From a bacterium (lineage in GTDB: Bacteria; Auribacterota; UBA3054), in contig JAFZXZ010000004.1 of the NCBI GenBank assembly GCA_017616555.1, positions 1 to 41,089 on the forward strand: a DNA stretch of 41,089 nt, given 5' to 3'. Position numbers and translations under genes: made by a program. Under the pieces are notes generated by a model, which saw only the letters and a program-made list of their open reading frames with translations, had not been told where the DNA came from and made no database searches. Of this stretch, positions 24,041-33,170 are shown piece by piece; positions within the stretch are counted from its first letter, which is position 1, and each line of letters opens with the position of its first letter.

Positions 24041-26704
24041 TTACTTCCTGCGAAGGAAAGCAGCGACCACGAGCGCCAGCAGCGCAAGGCAGGCCGGCTC
24101 AGGCACGATGCCGTATTCGCTGATCATGACGTCGTCGATCTGGAAGTTGGCTTCTTCGGAAGCGCAGACGATGTAGCGGGTGAAGGCCTTCGTCTCGTTC
24201 TCGATGAAGAGTTCAGCGGGTTCCACGGTCTCTTCGCCGAAGGTCACTTCGCTGATGGTCTGGTCGTCGAACCAGATGGTGTAGGAGAAGGGCACCCATT
24301 CGTCTAAGGGCGCGGTCATGGAGAAGACTTCCTCTTCCACGCCGCTCTTCTTCAGAATCATCTGCTGATTTTCAGAGTCGCGGGTGATAGTGAATTCCGC
24401 ATACGGCCAGGCGTCGTTCTGCTTGAAGAAGAGCGTGCCGCCGTCAACGCCCTCGCTGGGGCAGAAGACCGCGGTATGGACCGTGACCGTGCCGGCGTTG
24501 GCAGCGACCACATCGGCGCGCAGGCCAACGTAACCGGGGGCCGTCATGATGGAGAGAGCACCGTCCTCAACGCGTTCTTCGAACGATTCGGGGTCTACGT
24601 CGGGATCATAAGACCAGGTCTCCTGGCCTCTGATGGAGCCGTTCTTGAACCAGGGCTCTTCAAAGTCGCAGGTGTAGTAAACGCCGCCGCAGGCGAAGGT
24701 GAAGATGGAGGTGACGGAACCGGCAGCGCCGCCGTTGGAAACTATGCGGGAACGATAGAAGCCGGGAGAGAGATCTTCACGGTTGATGGTGACGTTGATC
24801 TCTTTCTTGCCTTCCACGCTGCCGCTCGCTGGATCAAAGGTGAAGCAGCCAGGATTTTCGATGGCTTCGATGGTGTAATCGAAGGAACCGGCGCCCGCAT
24901 TGCGAATAACGAAGGTACCCTTGCTGTCAGCGCCAAACTGCTGGAAAGCGGGAGCGACCAGCTGAGGATCGCCGGTGCGTTCCACTTCCTCAGCGATGAT
25001 GTTGTCAAGGCCGATGAGGGCAAGGTTTTCCTTCGGGGTGGCGTAGATGGAAAGATCTTCCAGTTTGGTGACCTCTTTGTCGTTGGTGTCCTTCATGAGC
25101 TCTATGCCGAGATCATCGAAGACAGTGTCGCCGAGCGTGACGCTCTTGACGATCTGAGCCTGATAGTCGATGACCAGTTCCACGCGGATCCATTCGTCCA
25201 TGGAGCCTTCCCAATCTTCGAAGATCAGATCGTTGTTGTTGAGAGATTTCACACGGAAGACGCCGCTTCCCGGCGCATAGGCGAAAACGAGATCCCAGGC
25301 AAGAGACCAGTAGCTGGACTTGAAGTGGAATTCCGTAGTCTGGGATTCCATCGGGATGTACATGTCCATACCCACATGGATGATCTCGTTCTCCCTGGAA
25401 TCGACGGAGATGGTCTGGCCGTCGTACCAGGCGGTCTGGTTGATGAAGCCAATGCCTTCTCTGTCGTAAGCGTTGGTCACCACGATGTTGTAGGTGGTTG
25501 AGGGCTGCATGTTGTTGTCCCAGCGGTCCTGGGTGGCCACGATGCCGCCGTAGATCATGTACGGGCTCTCGAAATCTTCCGCAAAGAAAATGTACGGACC
25601 CTGGGCTGTGACTCTGACCTGGCAGGAACCGGCAGCGCCGGCGTCAACGCTAACGATGCCGCGATAATACTTATTCTCAGCCATCTTTTCCCTGTCAAGC
25701 GTCAGGTTTATGGTGGCGGTAGATGTGCAGGTGCCGTTGGTGGCAACCGGAACAAGCCATTCGGAATCGGTGGAGACTGTGAAATCAAAGGGCTCGTCGC
25801 CGTCGTTGGTGATCGTGAAAGCGGTGGAGGTGGACTTGTAGTTGTTGACCAGAGTCGTGGCGGCGCTGTTCAACTTGCCGGGGTTGGAGGTCTGGGGCTT
25901 AGAAATAGTCCTGACAACGAAAGCGTCATAACCGGCTTCCGGGCATTCGTTCTGGCCGACGATCAGAAGACGGCTGGGCAGTCCGCTGAAAGTGGGATTG
26001 ATGCCGTAAGGAAGGTTGGCGTTGCATTCGTACTGCGCGCCCGTCTCGGGATCCCAGCGGTTGGTGTAGTAGCACATCTCACTACCGAGCTGGATGGAGA
26101 GCAGCTGCTGCTTGCCAAGGTCCCAAGTGAAGGTGACGGTTGTAAATTCATCTGAAGGCGGCACGCCTTCGATCTGTTCCGGACCGCCCTGCATAGTCTT
26201 CGGGTTGAAGGCCCAGGCGCCCGCAGACGTCTTCATGGAATAAGCGTTGCACCAGAAACCCTTGTTGAAGACCAGACAGCTGATAAGCGAAACGTTGTTG
26301 GTGGAGTTGATCTGGAAGCGGTTCTGGTAGCTGCCGGAGCCGGCTTCGCTGGGCTTCACCTGCATTTCGAACTGAACGTAGTTCTTGTCGATGTCGATCG
26401 AGGAGATGTCGAAATCAACGCAGAAGTTGGCTCTGGCATAGGAAGTGTCCTGAGCGCCGGCCAAAAGGGCCTGCGTGCCGCTCTTGATGCACGCGAAAGT
26501 CTCGGTATTGACCACGCGGCCGTAGCAGTTTGAGTTGGCGGCGGAATAAGGCACCCAGCCTTTCCCCTGATCGAAGATGTCGCCGACAGTGTAGCCTTCA
26601 GCTTGTTCGAAGTCGATGCGGAAAACTTCGTTGGTCTCGGCGGCGTTAAGGAACGCGGCAGCCATAAACATGAAGGCAACCGCGAGAATTAAGAAACGTT
26701 TCAT
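24041..26704 (-). CDS. Secreted modular jelly-roll / BACON-like protein with PEP-CTERM tail
   Basis: An 887-residue surface protein of unknown function built from alternating modules. After signal peptide 1-21 comes a jelly-roll-like module (about 28-265, opening FRIDFEQAEGY), an Ig/BACON-like module (275-368, FTITNDGDEPFDFTV ... WLVP ... VSVDAGAAGSCQVRV), a second jelly roll (372-572, FFAEDFESP), a second Ig/BACON-like module (580-671, FVIRNAGAGSFDY ... IVSNGGAAGS) and a third jelly roll (675-862, YTCDFEEP, ending IDDVMIS). The C-terminus is VPEP, a hydrophobic helix and RRK, a PEP-CTERM signal. The same module pair occurs in the two large subtilases, so the modules may bind a shared ligand such as polysaccharide. 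GGGGAC precedes the ATG. It is a single-gene unit with promoter and terminator. Confidence 0.85.
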   Translation of the reverse strand: MKRFLILAVAFMFMAAAFLNAAETNEVFRIDFEQAEGYTVGDIFDQGKGWVPYSAANSNCYGRVVNTETFACIKSGTQALLAGAQDTSYARANFCVDFDISSIDIDKNYVQFEMQVKPSEAGSGSYQNRFQINSTNNVSLISCLVFNKGFWCNAYSMKTSAGAWAFNPKTMQGGPEQIEGVPPSDEFTTVTFTWDLGKQQLLSIQLGSEMCYYTNRWDPETGAQYECNANLPYGINPTFSGLPSRLLIVGQNECPEAGYDAFVVRTISKPQTSNPGKLNSAATTLVNNYKSTSTAFTITNDGDEPFDFTVSTDSEWLVPVATNGTCTSTATINLTLDREKMAENKYYRGIVSVDAGAAGSCQVRVTAQGPYIFFAEDFESPYMIYGGIVATQDRWDNNMQPSTTYNIVVTNAYDREGIGFINQTAWYDGQTISVDSRENEIIHVGMDMYIPMESQTTEFHFKSSYWSLAWDLVFAYAPGSGVFRVKSLNNNDLIFEDWEGSMDEWIRVELVIDYQAQIVKSVTLGDTVFDDLGIELMKDTNDKEVTKLEDLSIYATPKENLALIGLDNIIAEEVERTGDPQLVAPAFQQFGADSKGTFVIRNAGAGSFDYTIEAIENPGCFTFDPASGSVEGKKEINVTINREDLSPGFYRSRIVSNGGAAGSVTSIFTFACGGVYYTCDFEEPWFKNGSIRGQETWSYDPDVDPESFEERVEDGALSIMTAPGYVGLRADVVAANAGTVTVHTAVFCPSEGVDGGTLFFKQNDAWPYAEFTITRDSENQQMILKKSGVEEEVFSMTAPLDEWVPFSYTIWFDDQTISEVTFGEETVEPAELFIENETKAFTRYIVCASEEANFQIDDVMISEYGIVPEPACLALLALVVAAFLRRK

Positions 26705-26746
26705 AAATGTCCCCTAGTTGGTTAAAGTATTCTTAATTTTGTAGAA

Positions 26747-26775
26747 AGTGTACCGAAATACGGTTTATAAAACAA
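26747..26775 (-). promoter_or_regulatory. Predicted promoter of the modular PEP-CTERM gene
   Basis: On the minus strand TTGTTT (26770-26775), 17 nt and TACACT (26747-26752) form a moderate sigma-70-like promoter with the start near 26740, 36 nt before the ATG. Confidence 0.45.
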
Positions 26776-26800
26776 TCATTAAAGAATACTCTGAAAATGG

Positions 26801-26835
26801 ATAAAAGAAACAGCCTCCGTTTTTGCGGAGGCTGT
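26801..26835 (-). terminator. Rho-independent terminator of the AT-rich secreted-protein operon
   Basis: A 10-bp perfect stem, ACAGCCTCCG (26810-26819) with CGGAGGCTGT (26826-26835), and a 6-nt loop are followed on the minus strand by TTCTTTTAT. It lies about 28 nt after the stop of the last gene of the operon. Confidence 0.88.
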
Positions 26836-26862
26836 AACATAATTAATATTAAAAATTTATCT

Positions 26863-27747
26863 TTAATTGGTCATAAGCGAAATCACGCGATAATATTCGC
26901 TCATAGCAACGCTCATTACATTTATGTCATATTCTTTTTTGCTGAGTTTCTCCATGAAATCAAGTAATATTATGCAATATGCAAACGACCTTTCCGGCTT
27001 GTTTGAGTCCAACATATCAGCTATAAAGTCGAGATGGTTGCGCAGTTCATCAACATTTGCTGACAAATTTCTTCCCAACCATTCATTTCCCCTATTCCAT
27101 TTATCATCTCCAGAAATATCTGAGAAGAAAATATCCGCTGTTTGCCAAAGAATATTTGAAGCACCTCCATTTGCAATATAAGCCGCAGGAAAATCTTTGA
27201 TGTTTTGAAAATTATCCTTCCTTTCCCTATAGGCAGCCATTAAAGTAAGCAGTGCTCCCTGATCGTCCACGTCATAGAGCACAAGTTCTTTCAGCGCTTT
27301 GTCGTGTCCCAATTTGTTCCCTTGCCTCCAAAGAAATGCCATTTTAAGACGTAACAATTCCGAATAAAAGAAATTTCTTTTTCCACAAAACTGGGCTGAA
27401 TATTTCTTTAAAGCTTCTTCTGTTTTCCAAAGAATTTTCATATCTTCTGAATTGGCGCTGAAAAGATAAACGACCGTCGCAACGTCCAAAGCCATGGCGA
27501 GAGGCACGTCCTTTTCAATGAAAACATCTTGAATGGAAGCGCAGCTTTTAAGCTCCATAGCCTTCAAAGCGGCGCTTGCCCACTCTTTTTGTTTTGCCAA
27601 TATTTCAACAGATATTAAATCGTTGAAAAAGAGCTGATCTTCCTTCTTCAGCTCTTTACTCAAACAATAAACGCCGTCAACTTTTTCACAAGATATAGAA
27701 AAAGTTCCCCAAATAAGCAACAGAAAAAGTATGGTATTCCTGATCAT
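26863..27747 (-). CDS. Secreted helical protein of unknown function, last gene of AT-rich operon
   Basis: A 294-residue protein starting MIRNTILFLLLIWGTFSISC. The hydrophobic signal ends at a cysteine (SISC), so it may be a lipoprotein. The start at 27747 was chosen over one 24 codons upstream because it begins the signal peptide and overlaps the preceding stop as ATGA. The rest is mostly alpha-helical, with TPR-like spacing (ILAKQKEWASAALKAMELK). About 150 residues match the N-terminal third of the first gene of the operon: AKQKEWASAA against AKNQNWSEAS, and KYSAQFCGKRNFFYSE against DYALSAKGRNFYAFK. I do not recognise a family. It is followed by the operon terminator. Confidence 0.72.
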   Translation of the reverse strand: MIRNTILFLLLIWGTFSISCEKVDGVYCLSKELKKEDQLFFNDLISVEILAKQKEWASAALKAMELKSCASIQDVFIEKDVPLAMALDVATVVYLFSANSEDMKILWKTEEALKKYSAQFCGKRNFFYSELLRLKMAFLWRQGNKLGHDKALKELVLYDVDDQGALLTLMAAYRERKDNFQNIKDFPAAYIANGGASNILWQTADIFFSDISGDDKWNRGNEWLGRNLSANVDELRNHLDFIADMLDSNKPERSFAYCIILLDFMEKLSKKEYDINVMSVAMSEYYRVISLMTN

Positions 27748-28901
27748 CTTTTTCTTATCATAGAAACATACAGTAAAGGAAGCAAAATGAACACCAACCC
27801 GGGTTCCGGTGTCTCCCACTGCAAAGTCGGGAGAGATTCCCCCTCGTCAATATACCATACGTTGTCAAAATCCCATCCTTCGTATGTTGCCTGATGCTTC
27901 ATTTCCTCAAATGTTTTTCCTATAGCATGATCATCTTCGCCCTCTTCAGAGCAATAATATACGCCCTTCCCCTCATGACTGCCCCATCCGTCAGAAATGG
28001 GTTTGCCGCCAGTAACCTTACCGAACACATAACAGTTTTCAACAGTACCACACGCCCCTGCAAATCCGCCGATCTGCATTTTACCGTCAACATCGCACCA
28101 TGAGTAACAGTTAATACACTTTCCATTTGTATCTCCGGCAACTCCACCAACCCTCCATGCTTCTGGGTTCCCAACATTTCCTTTCGTAAAGCATTCACTA
28201 ATCAAAACTTTGTAAGGAATCAACAAAGTTTCAGGAGGCCTATTCATATAAAAAAGACCGCCGAGATAAGCAGAGCCCTTTAAATCAATAACTTCCGCAG
28301 AGCTACGAATAATAGTGCCAGAATAATGAATCAAGCCAACCAAACCTCCCAAAGACCCCATGTAATCTACAGGCCAATCTTGGAAAAACCTTGCCTGGGC
28401 ATGACAATTGCTGACTGTGCTGTTATGCATATAGGCAACCAAACTAGCGCCGCCGCTTCTTAAATGCAATTTGGCGTTGTTAATTGTGATATTGCACAAA
28501 AAAGCATTGCTTATGGCGCTGAAAAGGCCGCCTGCAACGTAATCCTCCCTATCAGTTTGTTTGATGAACAAATTATTTATCGCAAAATTGTTTCCGTTGT
28601 ATGTGCCGGTAAAGAAATAGTTAGTCAAATCATTTCCGTCATATGCTGAGATAGGCGGAAAACCAAAGCCGTTGCGCCAATTTTCCGTTTCAGCAGCGTC
28701 TATGTCGCAAGTCTGGGAAAAATATGCGCCTGGTTCCAGATTCCTGCTATTCTCAGACATCCAAAGCAGGTTTTCAAGTTTGGAGATTAGATAAGGATTA
28801 TACTTCGTTCCATCTCCTTCTGGCTTTTCAGCGATGTAAGCCGCTTGGACAACCGAGGCTATAAAAATCGTCAAAAGAGCTAAATTAATAATTTTTTTCA
28901 T
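27744..28901 (-). CDS. GLUG-like repeat protein with PEP-CTERM tail
   Basis: A 385-residue secreted protein starting MKKIINLALLTIFIASVVQA, a clear signal peptide preceded by AAAGGAG. Longer start options upstream lack both. After a short opening typical of GLUG-containing proteins (EGDGTKYNPYLISKLENLLW; then DIDAAETENW and a G-F-PI segment) come beta-helix-like repeats around residues 95-310, such as GGLFSAISNAF, GGLVGLIHYSG, GGVAGDTNGKCINCYSW and GGFAGACGTVENCYVFGKV. These resemble GLUG-motif surface proteins. The end is PEPG, a hydrophobic helix and RKR, a PEP-CTERM signal. It overlaps its upstream neighbour by 17 nt and the downstream gene by 4 nt. It is the only member of this operon with a sorting tail, so it may be the surface-anchored component. 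Confidence 0.8.
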   Translation of the reverse strand: MKKIINLALLTIFIASVVQAAYIAEKPEGDGTKYNPYLISKLENLLWMSENSRNLEPGAYFSQTCDIDAAETENWRNGFGFPPISAYDGNDLTNYFFTGTYNGNNFAINNLFIKQTDREDYVAGGLFSAISNAFLCNITINNAKLHLRSGGASLVAYMHNSTVSNCHAQARFFQDWPVDYMGSLGGLVGLIHYSGTIIRSSAEVIDLKGSAYLGGLFYMNRPPETLLIPYKVLISECFTKGNVGNPEAWRVGGVAGDTNGKCINCYSWCDVDGKMQIGGFAGACGTVENCYVFGKVTGGKPISDGWGSHEGKGVYYCSEEGEDDHAIGKTFEEMKHQATYEGWDFDNVWYIDEGESLPTLQWETPEPGLVFILLPLLYVSMIRKR

Positions 28902-29883
28902 TTGATTCTTCTCCTTTATAATTTTGTTTGATAGCCGATATCTCCTCGGCGGATATATTTTTGTCACCGATCTTATAATACCAATAATTTTCTTTCAAAT
29001 TATTGGGATCGGTGTAGAATTCCTTAATATTTTTTTGCCATCTATCCATATCTCTTAGCAAAGTCTTATTTTTGGATAGAGGGCCAAGTAGCAAGCGACT
29101 TCTGACTTTATCATATCCTTCCGGTTTAGGAAAAGAAAACTTTACCTGATTCTTTTCCCACCAGGTTAAAAAATCCTCAAATTTAAAACTTCCTCTGGCA
29201 GGTTCGGATAACTTTTTTAAAACCTTATTCATACTTTTGTCTCCAAGTTTTAATTCACGGTATAAATAAGGAAAAATATGAAATCCAAAACCAGTTATTT
29301 CAGATATTAGTTCCTGCTCAACTGTTTTTCGAGGTTTTTCAAGATTCTGTTCCAAACGCCAACAGTTTAACCAATTATTCCATATTTCAGGAAGGTAATG
29401 TCTCCCTTCGTACCACCAAAAATATTTATAATATGAATCAGAGATTATTGGATCATCAAGATCACCTTTCATCCATAAAAAGGCTATATGTCCTTTAGTT
29501 GAAAAACCAAAATAAAGTCCGGAAATAAAATTGAGATGAAGATCAATTGCAGAATAAAAAGATCTTTGTGTTATGGACTCTCCATCAAGATCTCGTAAAA
29601 CAACAATTGTATTCGTGTACCGAGGATCGGACCAAAAGTCATAAAGTTTTGGAAGGCATTCATCTATGCTCTGTGAAAAAAGATTACACCTAGCTGAAAA
29701 CCCAGTTTTATATGTTTCAAAAAGCTCTTTTTGATCCTGTTTTATATCAGATTCTTTTGGTATAAATAGGGGAACGCTAGCTGACTTCATAACCAGATCC
29801 ACGTATTCCTCATCGCTCAGAGAAGCGTATAATGCATTGGATAATGCGAGAGAAAAAATCATAAACAAATAAAAAAGTTTCAT
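28885..29883 (-). CDS. Secreted protein of unknown function in AT-rich operon
   Basis: A 332-residue protein with signal peptide 1-20 (MKLFYLFMIFSLALSNALYA). The mature part is rich in aromatic residues and charged, with segments such as DSYYKYFWWYEGRHYLPEIW and NNWLNCW, and no internal repeat or known catalytic motif that I can identify. Secondary structure looks mixed with long helices in the C-terminal half. There is no sorting signal; the C-terminus is strongly charged (GEESNEKNY). AGGAGG lies before the ATG, two bases after the end of the upstream gene. The gene is in the middle of a five-gene operon of exported proteins, and its function may be tied to theirs. Confidence 0.7.
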   Translation of the reverse strand: MKLFYLFMIFSLALSNALYASLSDEEYVDLVMKSASVPLFIPKESDIKQDQKELFETYKTGFSARCNLFSQSIDECLPKLYDFWSDPRYTNTIVVLRDLDGESITQRSFYSAIDLHLNFISGLYFGFSTKGHIAFLWMKGDLDDPIISDSYYKYFWWYEGRHYLPEIWNNWLNCWRLEQNLEKPRKTVEQELISEITGFGFHIFPYLYRELKLGDKSMNKVLKKLSEPARGSFKFEDFLTWWEKNQVKFSFPKPEGYDKVRSRLLLGPLSKNKTLLRDMDRWQKNIKEFYTDPNNLKENYWYYKIGDKNISAEEISAIKQNYKGEESNEKNY

Positions 29884-29885
29884 AT

Positions 29886-31229
29886 TTATTCCTCCTCAGG
29901 GTTTTCCGTTACTGGAGTTTCTAATAATCTTAGAGTTATATTTCCCATTCCAGCATGAATATCCCTGTGCAACACCACGAGACGAGCCGGATGCTTGCTC
30001 ATATACATATTCCAGGACGGCCTAGTTCCCGGGCAATAACCGGGAAATTCTCTTGCTGCGTGAAAGTCGTTGTAATAGATAATTGTTCCCCCGGTAGCAC
30101 ACTGCGTATAATTAATATTCCAATTTTGGGGCTCAAAATATGATAAAACATCCTGCATTTCAAACTCTCCATCATTGTCGCCAAACGCATCAACATTTGT
30201 ATAGTAGGCCGACACGCCAAAATAATTGGATAAAATGGGAATATATGGATCAGGAGTTCTGGGATGAGTTTTTGTCACTATAACCGGAACTCCGTACTTG
30301 GAAGCATCTGGATCAACCACCCAAGCAAGAGCACTAGTAATGTTAGAAGTGCCAACCATGCTGTTTAGTAAACTCCATTCACAATCTCTTAGTTCTCCAA
30401 TATGCGACCCGCGCGGCGGCTGGATCCCCTCCGTGACAGCGTATGCATTGTACCGTATATTGCCGCTATGAATTTTGATTCCGTTTATTTTAACCGTAAG
30501 GTAAAAGGACCCTAGGCTACAAGCTTCAACATATAAAGTAACAAAAGGCAAATTGTATATGCTATTATCAATTAGTATATATTTATTGACATTGTCAAAA
30601 GGCGCTTGCGTTTTCCGCTTATTTGTCCATAATCTAGCGCTCGATCCGGCAATTTCTATTTCTAGAACACAACCGGAAAAATCGACATTCGCCGGTGATA
30701 ACCCCATGCGCAAGTAAAGAAGATCGTTATCTGAACCTTGCAACGGGCCGGGATTAATAAAATCAGGCGTGCCATCAATACCATCATAATTAATATTAAA
30801 GTGAATAGGAACATCCGGAGATATTCCATTATATATCATGTCTATCCCTTCCCTCCTAACTGAATCAAGTTGAACTATTAAGCACTCTACACACATAGCA
30901 TACAAAACTTCTTCTTCATAATCGTCTTCCATATATGTCACCGTGACGTCTGCAATCATACTGCAAGGAGTTAAAGGAAAATCAAAAGTTGTAGAGGAAG
31001 AAGTATTGATATTTGTAACGACTTCATGTGTGTCACAATTTTCCAAAGTCCAAATAGCGGAAATAATTGAATGATTAAAATTGACAAGACGATATGTGAC
31101 ATTTTGAGCGCCAACAAATACCTTAGATGGGCCAGAAATATCAGGAACAGCTGGCACATTATCAGCTAAAATTCGCGTGGAAAATGCCAACATAAATATA
31201 AACAATAAAGGAAAATAAATTTTATTCAC
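29886..31229 (-). CDS. Secreted PKD-like protein with unknown C-terminal domain, GTG start
   Basis: A 447-residue exported protein. The GTG at 31227-31229 is taken as start because AGGAGGC lies 5 nt before it and the signal peptide begins there (VNKIYFPLLFIFMLAFSTRI). An ATG 11 codons upstream has neither. Residues about 31-104 resemble a PKD-like Ig domain (ISGPSKVFVGAQNVTYRL ... AIWTLENC). The central part (about 115-290) is beta-rich. The C-terminal part (about 330-435) has an EF-hand-like DNDGEFEMQD segment followed by GTIIYYNDFHAAREF and LVVLHRDIHAGMG, with several His and Asp that could bind metal. I do not recognise this domain. The start overlaps the end of the upstream gene by 8 nt. 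Confidence 0.72.
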   Translation of the reverse strand: MNKIYFPLLFIFMLAFSTRILADNVPAVPDISGPSKVFVGAQNVTYRLVNFNHSIISAIWTLENCDTHEVVTNINTSSSTTFDFPLTPCSMIADVTVTYMEDDYEEEVLYAMCVECLIVQLDSVRREGIDMIYNGISPDVPIHFNINYDGIDGTPDFINPGPLQGSDNDLLYLRMGLSPANVDFSGCVLEIEIAGSSARLWTNKRKTQAPFDNVNKYILIDNSIYNLPFVTLYVEACSLGSFYLTVKINGIKIHSGNIRYNAYAVTEGIQPPRGSHIGELRDCEWSLLNSMVGTSNITSALAWVVDPDASKYGVPVIVTKTHPRTPDPYIPILSNYFGVSAYYTNVDAFGDNDGEFEMQDVLSYFEPQNWNINYTQCATGGTIIYYNDFHAAREFPGYCPGTRPSWNMYMSKHPARLVVLHRDIHAGMGNITLRLLETPVTENPEEE

Positions 31230-33147
31230 TGTTAGCCTCCTGATATATGCTATTTGTGGCAAGATTTATATTGTTGTTCAACACTCTGTTTGTTGAAATA
31301 GCCAAAGGAATGTCTTCCATTCTCGGCCAAGTGTGCATAAGCGAACTCTGCAAAAGATCGTTTCTTAGGTAACTATCTTTGGAAAGAGCCAGTCTTATTG
31401 ATTCATTCTTGTCATATAAAGTAAAGAAATTAGTGGCAAGATTGTTCCACAATTTTGAGTTAAAATCAAATCTCAAACGAAAAGAAGCGAGATCTTCGTC
31501 ATCCTTTCCATCTGAATATCTAATCATTTCCTGAACATGACGTATGGAGTTAGTTATGTCGTGCAAATCCAAGCAATATCTTGCCGCATTTCTATGTCTC
31601 CATTGTTTTACTAAACTGTAATCAAGGCTAGGAACGTCGACCATGCAGAGAGCTATGGCCTGTTCCGGCACTTTCATCTCTGCCAAAACCTCGGCCGCCA
31701 TTATATATGAATAGGAAATGTACGTAAGACAAGTTGGGAAAGTGTGTACTATTATTAGATGATCTAAAGCATTTTCAAGAGCTTTTTCCCGCGTAATTTT
31801 CAATTTCCTTGGCGTAAGTTGTTTGAACATCCTCCCAATATAAAAATGGGCGGCTCCTTTCGTAAATCCGTCCGGATTAATAGGATTGGTGAAAAAGTTT
31901 GAAAGAATGTTAAAGCATTTGTTATATTGACCACTCCAATATAGCTTTTCAGCAAAATGGTAGAGCTGGCCGGAGGCACCAGGTATTAGCAGAATGTCAT
32001 CATACTTGTTTATATCCTCTAGAGGGTCTTTTCTGTCTTGCAAACGCAATTTCAATTCTTCAGTTTTATCCAAAGCACAAACCATTTTTGAAACTGATAA
32101 TTTGCCAGCTGTTCTCTGTCTGTTTTCCGCGCTCCAAAGATAGGAAATGTTTTCTTTCAACGATGATAATTCATCTTTCCCATCAATAAATTTATCCAGA
32201 CTTTTATTTAGATCGTGGATATCTTTAGCTTTGAACTTTTTGGCCAAATCTTTTCCAATTCTATAGGCTTTCTCCTCAATGATTTGACGCAGTCTAATAG
32301 ATTCAGCTATGGTTTTTAGTCGTTCTTCATTTGTGCCTTGAACAAGAGACAAACTAATCAACCCATCGTAGGCCTTATTGAATGCATCGATATCATTTTC
32401 TGGTAAAGTCTTAATCAGAAGATCTAAACCCTTGCATATAACATCTTGATCTGTGTGAGCGTTTAGTTTAAGCCAATTCAGGATTGATATAAATCTTGCT
32501 TCGTTACTGTTTGATAAGCTGTCTATAATGACCAATTCTGTTTCGGGAGAAAAATAAAATCCTTCGGAGCGTAGCACGTCAAAAAAATGTCTTGCCCTTT
32601 TTTTATATTCAGGATGGTTTTTTATCCATGACAGCATAAGCTGAATCTGCGCTGTGTCGTACGGGTCATAATTGATAACAGCACAGCATGCATTGAAATA
32701 TGCTTTGTTATCCTTTTGACATTTTGAACGGAATTTTTGCTGGATGTATTTGAAAGCGTAAAAGTTCCTTCCTTTAGCGCTGAGTGCATAATCGTCAATA
32801 AATTTTTGCGTGATGCGCAAGGCGGTCTCATCTCTCATTCCACTTCTCAAACGGTATTCGACATTCAGTCCGTCAAGGACGATAGTATAAGGTTCGCCGT
32901 TTAGAAGATAGTATTTTTCACATTCTGAATCGTTTCTGAATTTCTTTGCCAGTTGAGACGCTTCTGACCAATTCTGATTTTTCGCTAACCTCTCTATCTC
33001 CAAAAATTTCTCTGCCCATAAAACATTGCCGGTTACCATACTTGAAACCATCCACACCTTGTTGTGGATGTCAATATTCTTTGCGTAGAGAGAAGAACTC
33101 ACACAAAAGAAAATAAATGTGGTAACAAGTATAGTGTGTAATTTCAT
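31222..33147 (-). CDS. Large secreted helical-repeat protein, first gene of AT-rich operon
   Basis: A 641-residue protein with signal peptide 1-22 (MKLHTILVTTFIFFCVSSSL, cleavage after YA). The mature protein is almost entirely helical, with TPR/solenoid-like spacing, for example LAKNQNWSEASQLAKKF, LYHFAEKLYWSGQYNKCFNI and AAEVLAEMKVPEQAIALC. No enzyme motif is visible. The N-terminal third is similar to the last gene of the same operon, suggesting duplication. The C-terminus has no anchor. It is probably a periplasmic or extracellular scaffold; that is inferred from the fold type only. It is read from its own promoter. GGAG lies 12 nt before the ATG, a long spacing. Base composition is much AT-richer than outside the operon. 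Confidence 0.75.
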   Translation of the reverse strand: MKLHTILVTTFIFFCVSSSLYAKNIDIHNKVWMVSSMVTGNVLWAEKFLEIERLAKNQNWSEASQLAKKFRNDSECEKYYLLNGEPYTIVLDGLNVEYRLRSGMRDETALRITQKFIDDYALSAKGRNFYAFKYIQQKFRSKCQKDNKAYFNACCAVINYDPYDTAQIQLMLSWIKNHPEYKKRARHFFDVLRSEGFYFSPETELVIIDSLSNSNEARFISILNWLKLNAHTDQDVICKGLDLLIKTLPENDIDAFNKAYDGLISLSLVQGTNEERLKTIAESIRLRQIIEEKAYRIGKDLAKKFKAKDIHDLNKSLDKFIDGKDELSSLKENISYLWSAENRQRTAGKLSVSKMVCALDKTEELKLRLQDRKDPLEDINKYDDILLIPGASGQLYHFAEKLYWSGQYNKCFNILSNFFTNPINPDGFTKGAAHFYIGRMFKQLTPRKLKITREKALENALDHLIIVHTFPTCLTYISYSYIMAAEVLAEMKVPEQAIALCMVDVPSLDYSLVKQWRHRNAARYCLDLHDITNSIRHVQEMIRYSDGKDDEDLASFRLRFDFNSKLWNNLATNFFTLYDKNESIRLALSKDSYLRNDLLQSSLMHTWPRMEDIPLAISTNRVLNNNINLATNSIYQEANSE

Positions 33148-33170
33148 AAATGTTTAATTCTCCTGCGTAT

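Noticed and set aside
27748..27819. Longer N-terminus for the last gene of the AT-rich operon
   Set aside because: The upstream extension is hydrophilic, precedes a clear signal peptide, and overlaps the PEP-CTERM coding end of the previous gene; the ATGA-coupled start fits better.
28902..28967. Longer N-terminus for the GLUG-like protein
   Set aside because: The extension places charged residues before a perfect signal peptide, while AAAGGAG lies directly before the internal ATG at 28901.
26863..33147. Prophage or transposon as explanation for the AT-rich block
   Set aside because: No integrase, transposase, capsid-type protein, flanking direct repeat or tRNA was seen. Horizontal origin is possible, but the vehicle is not visible.
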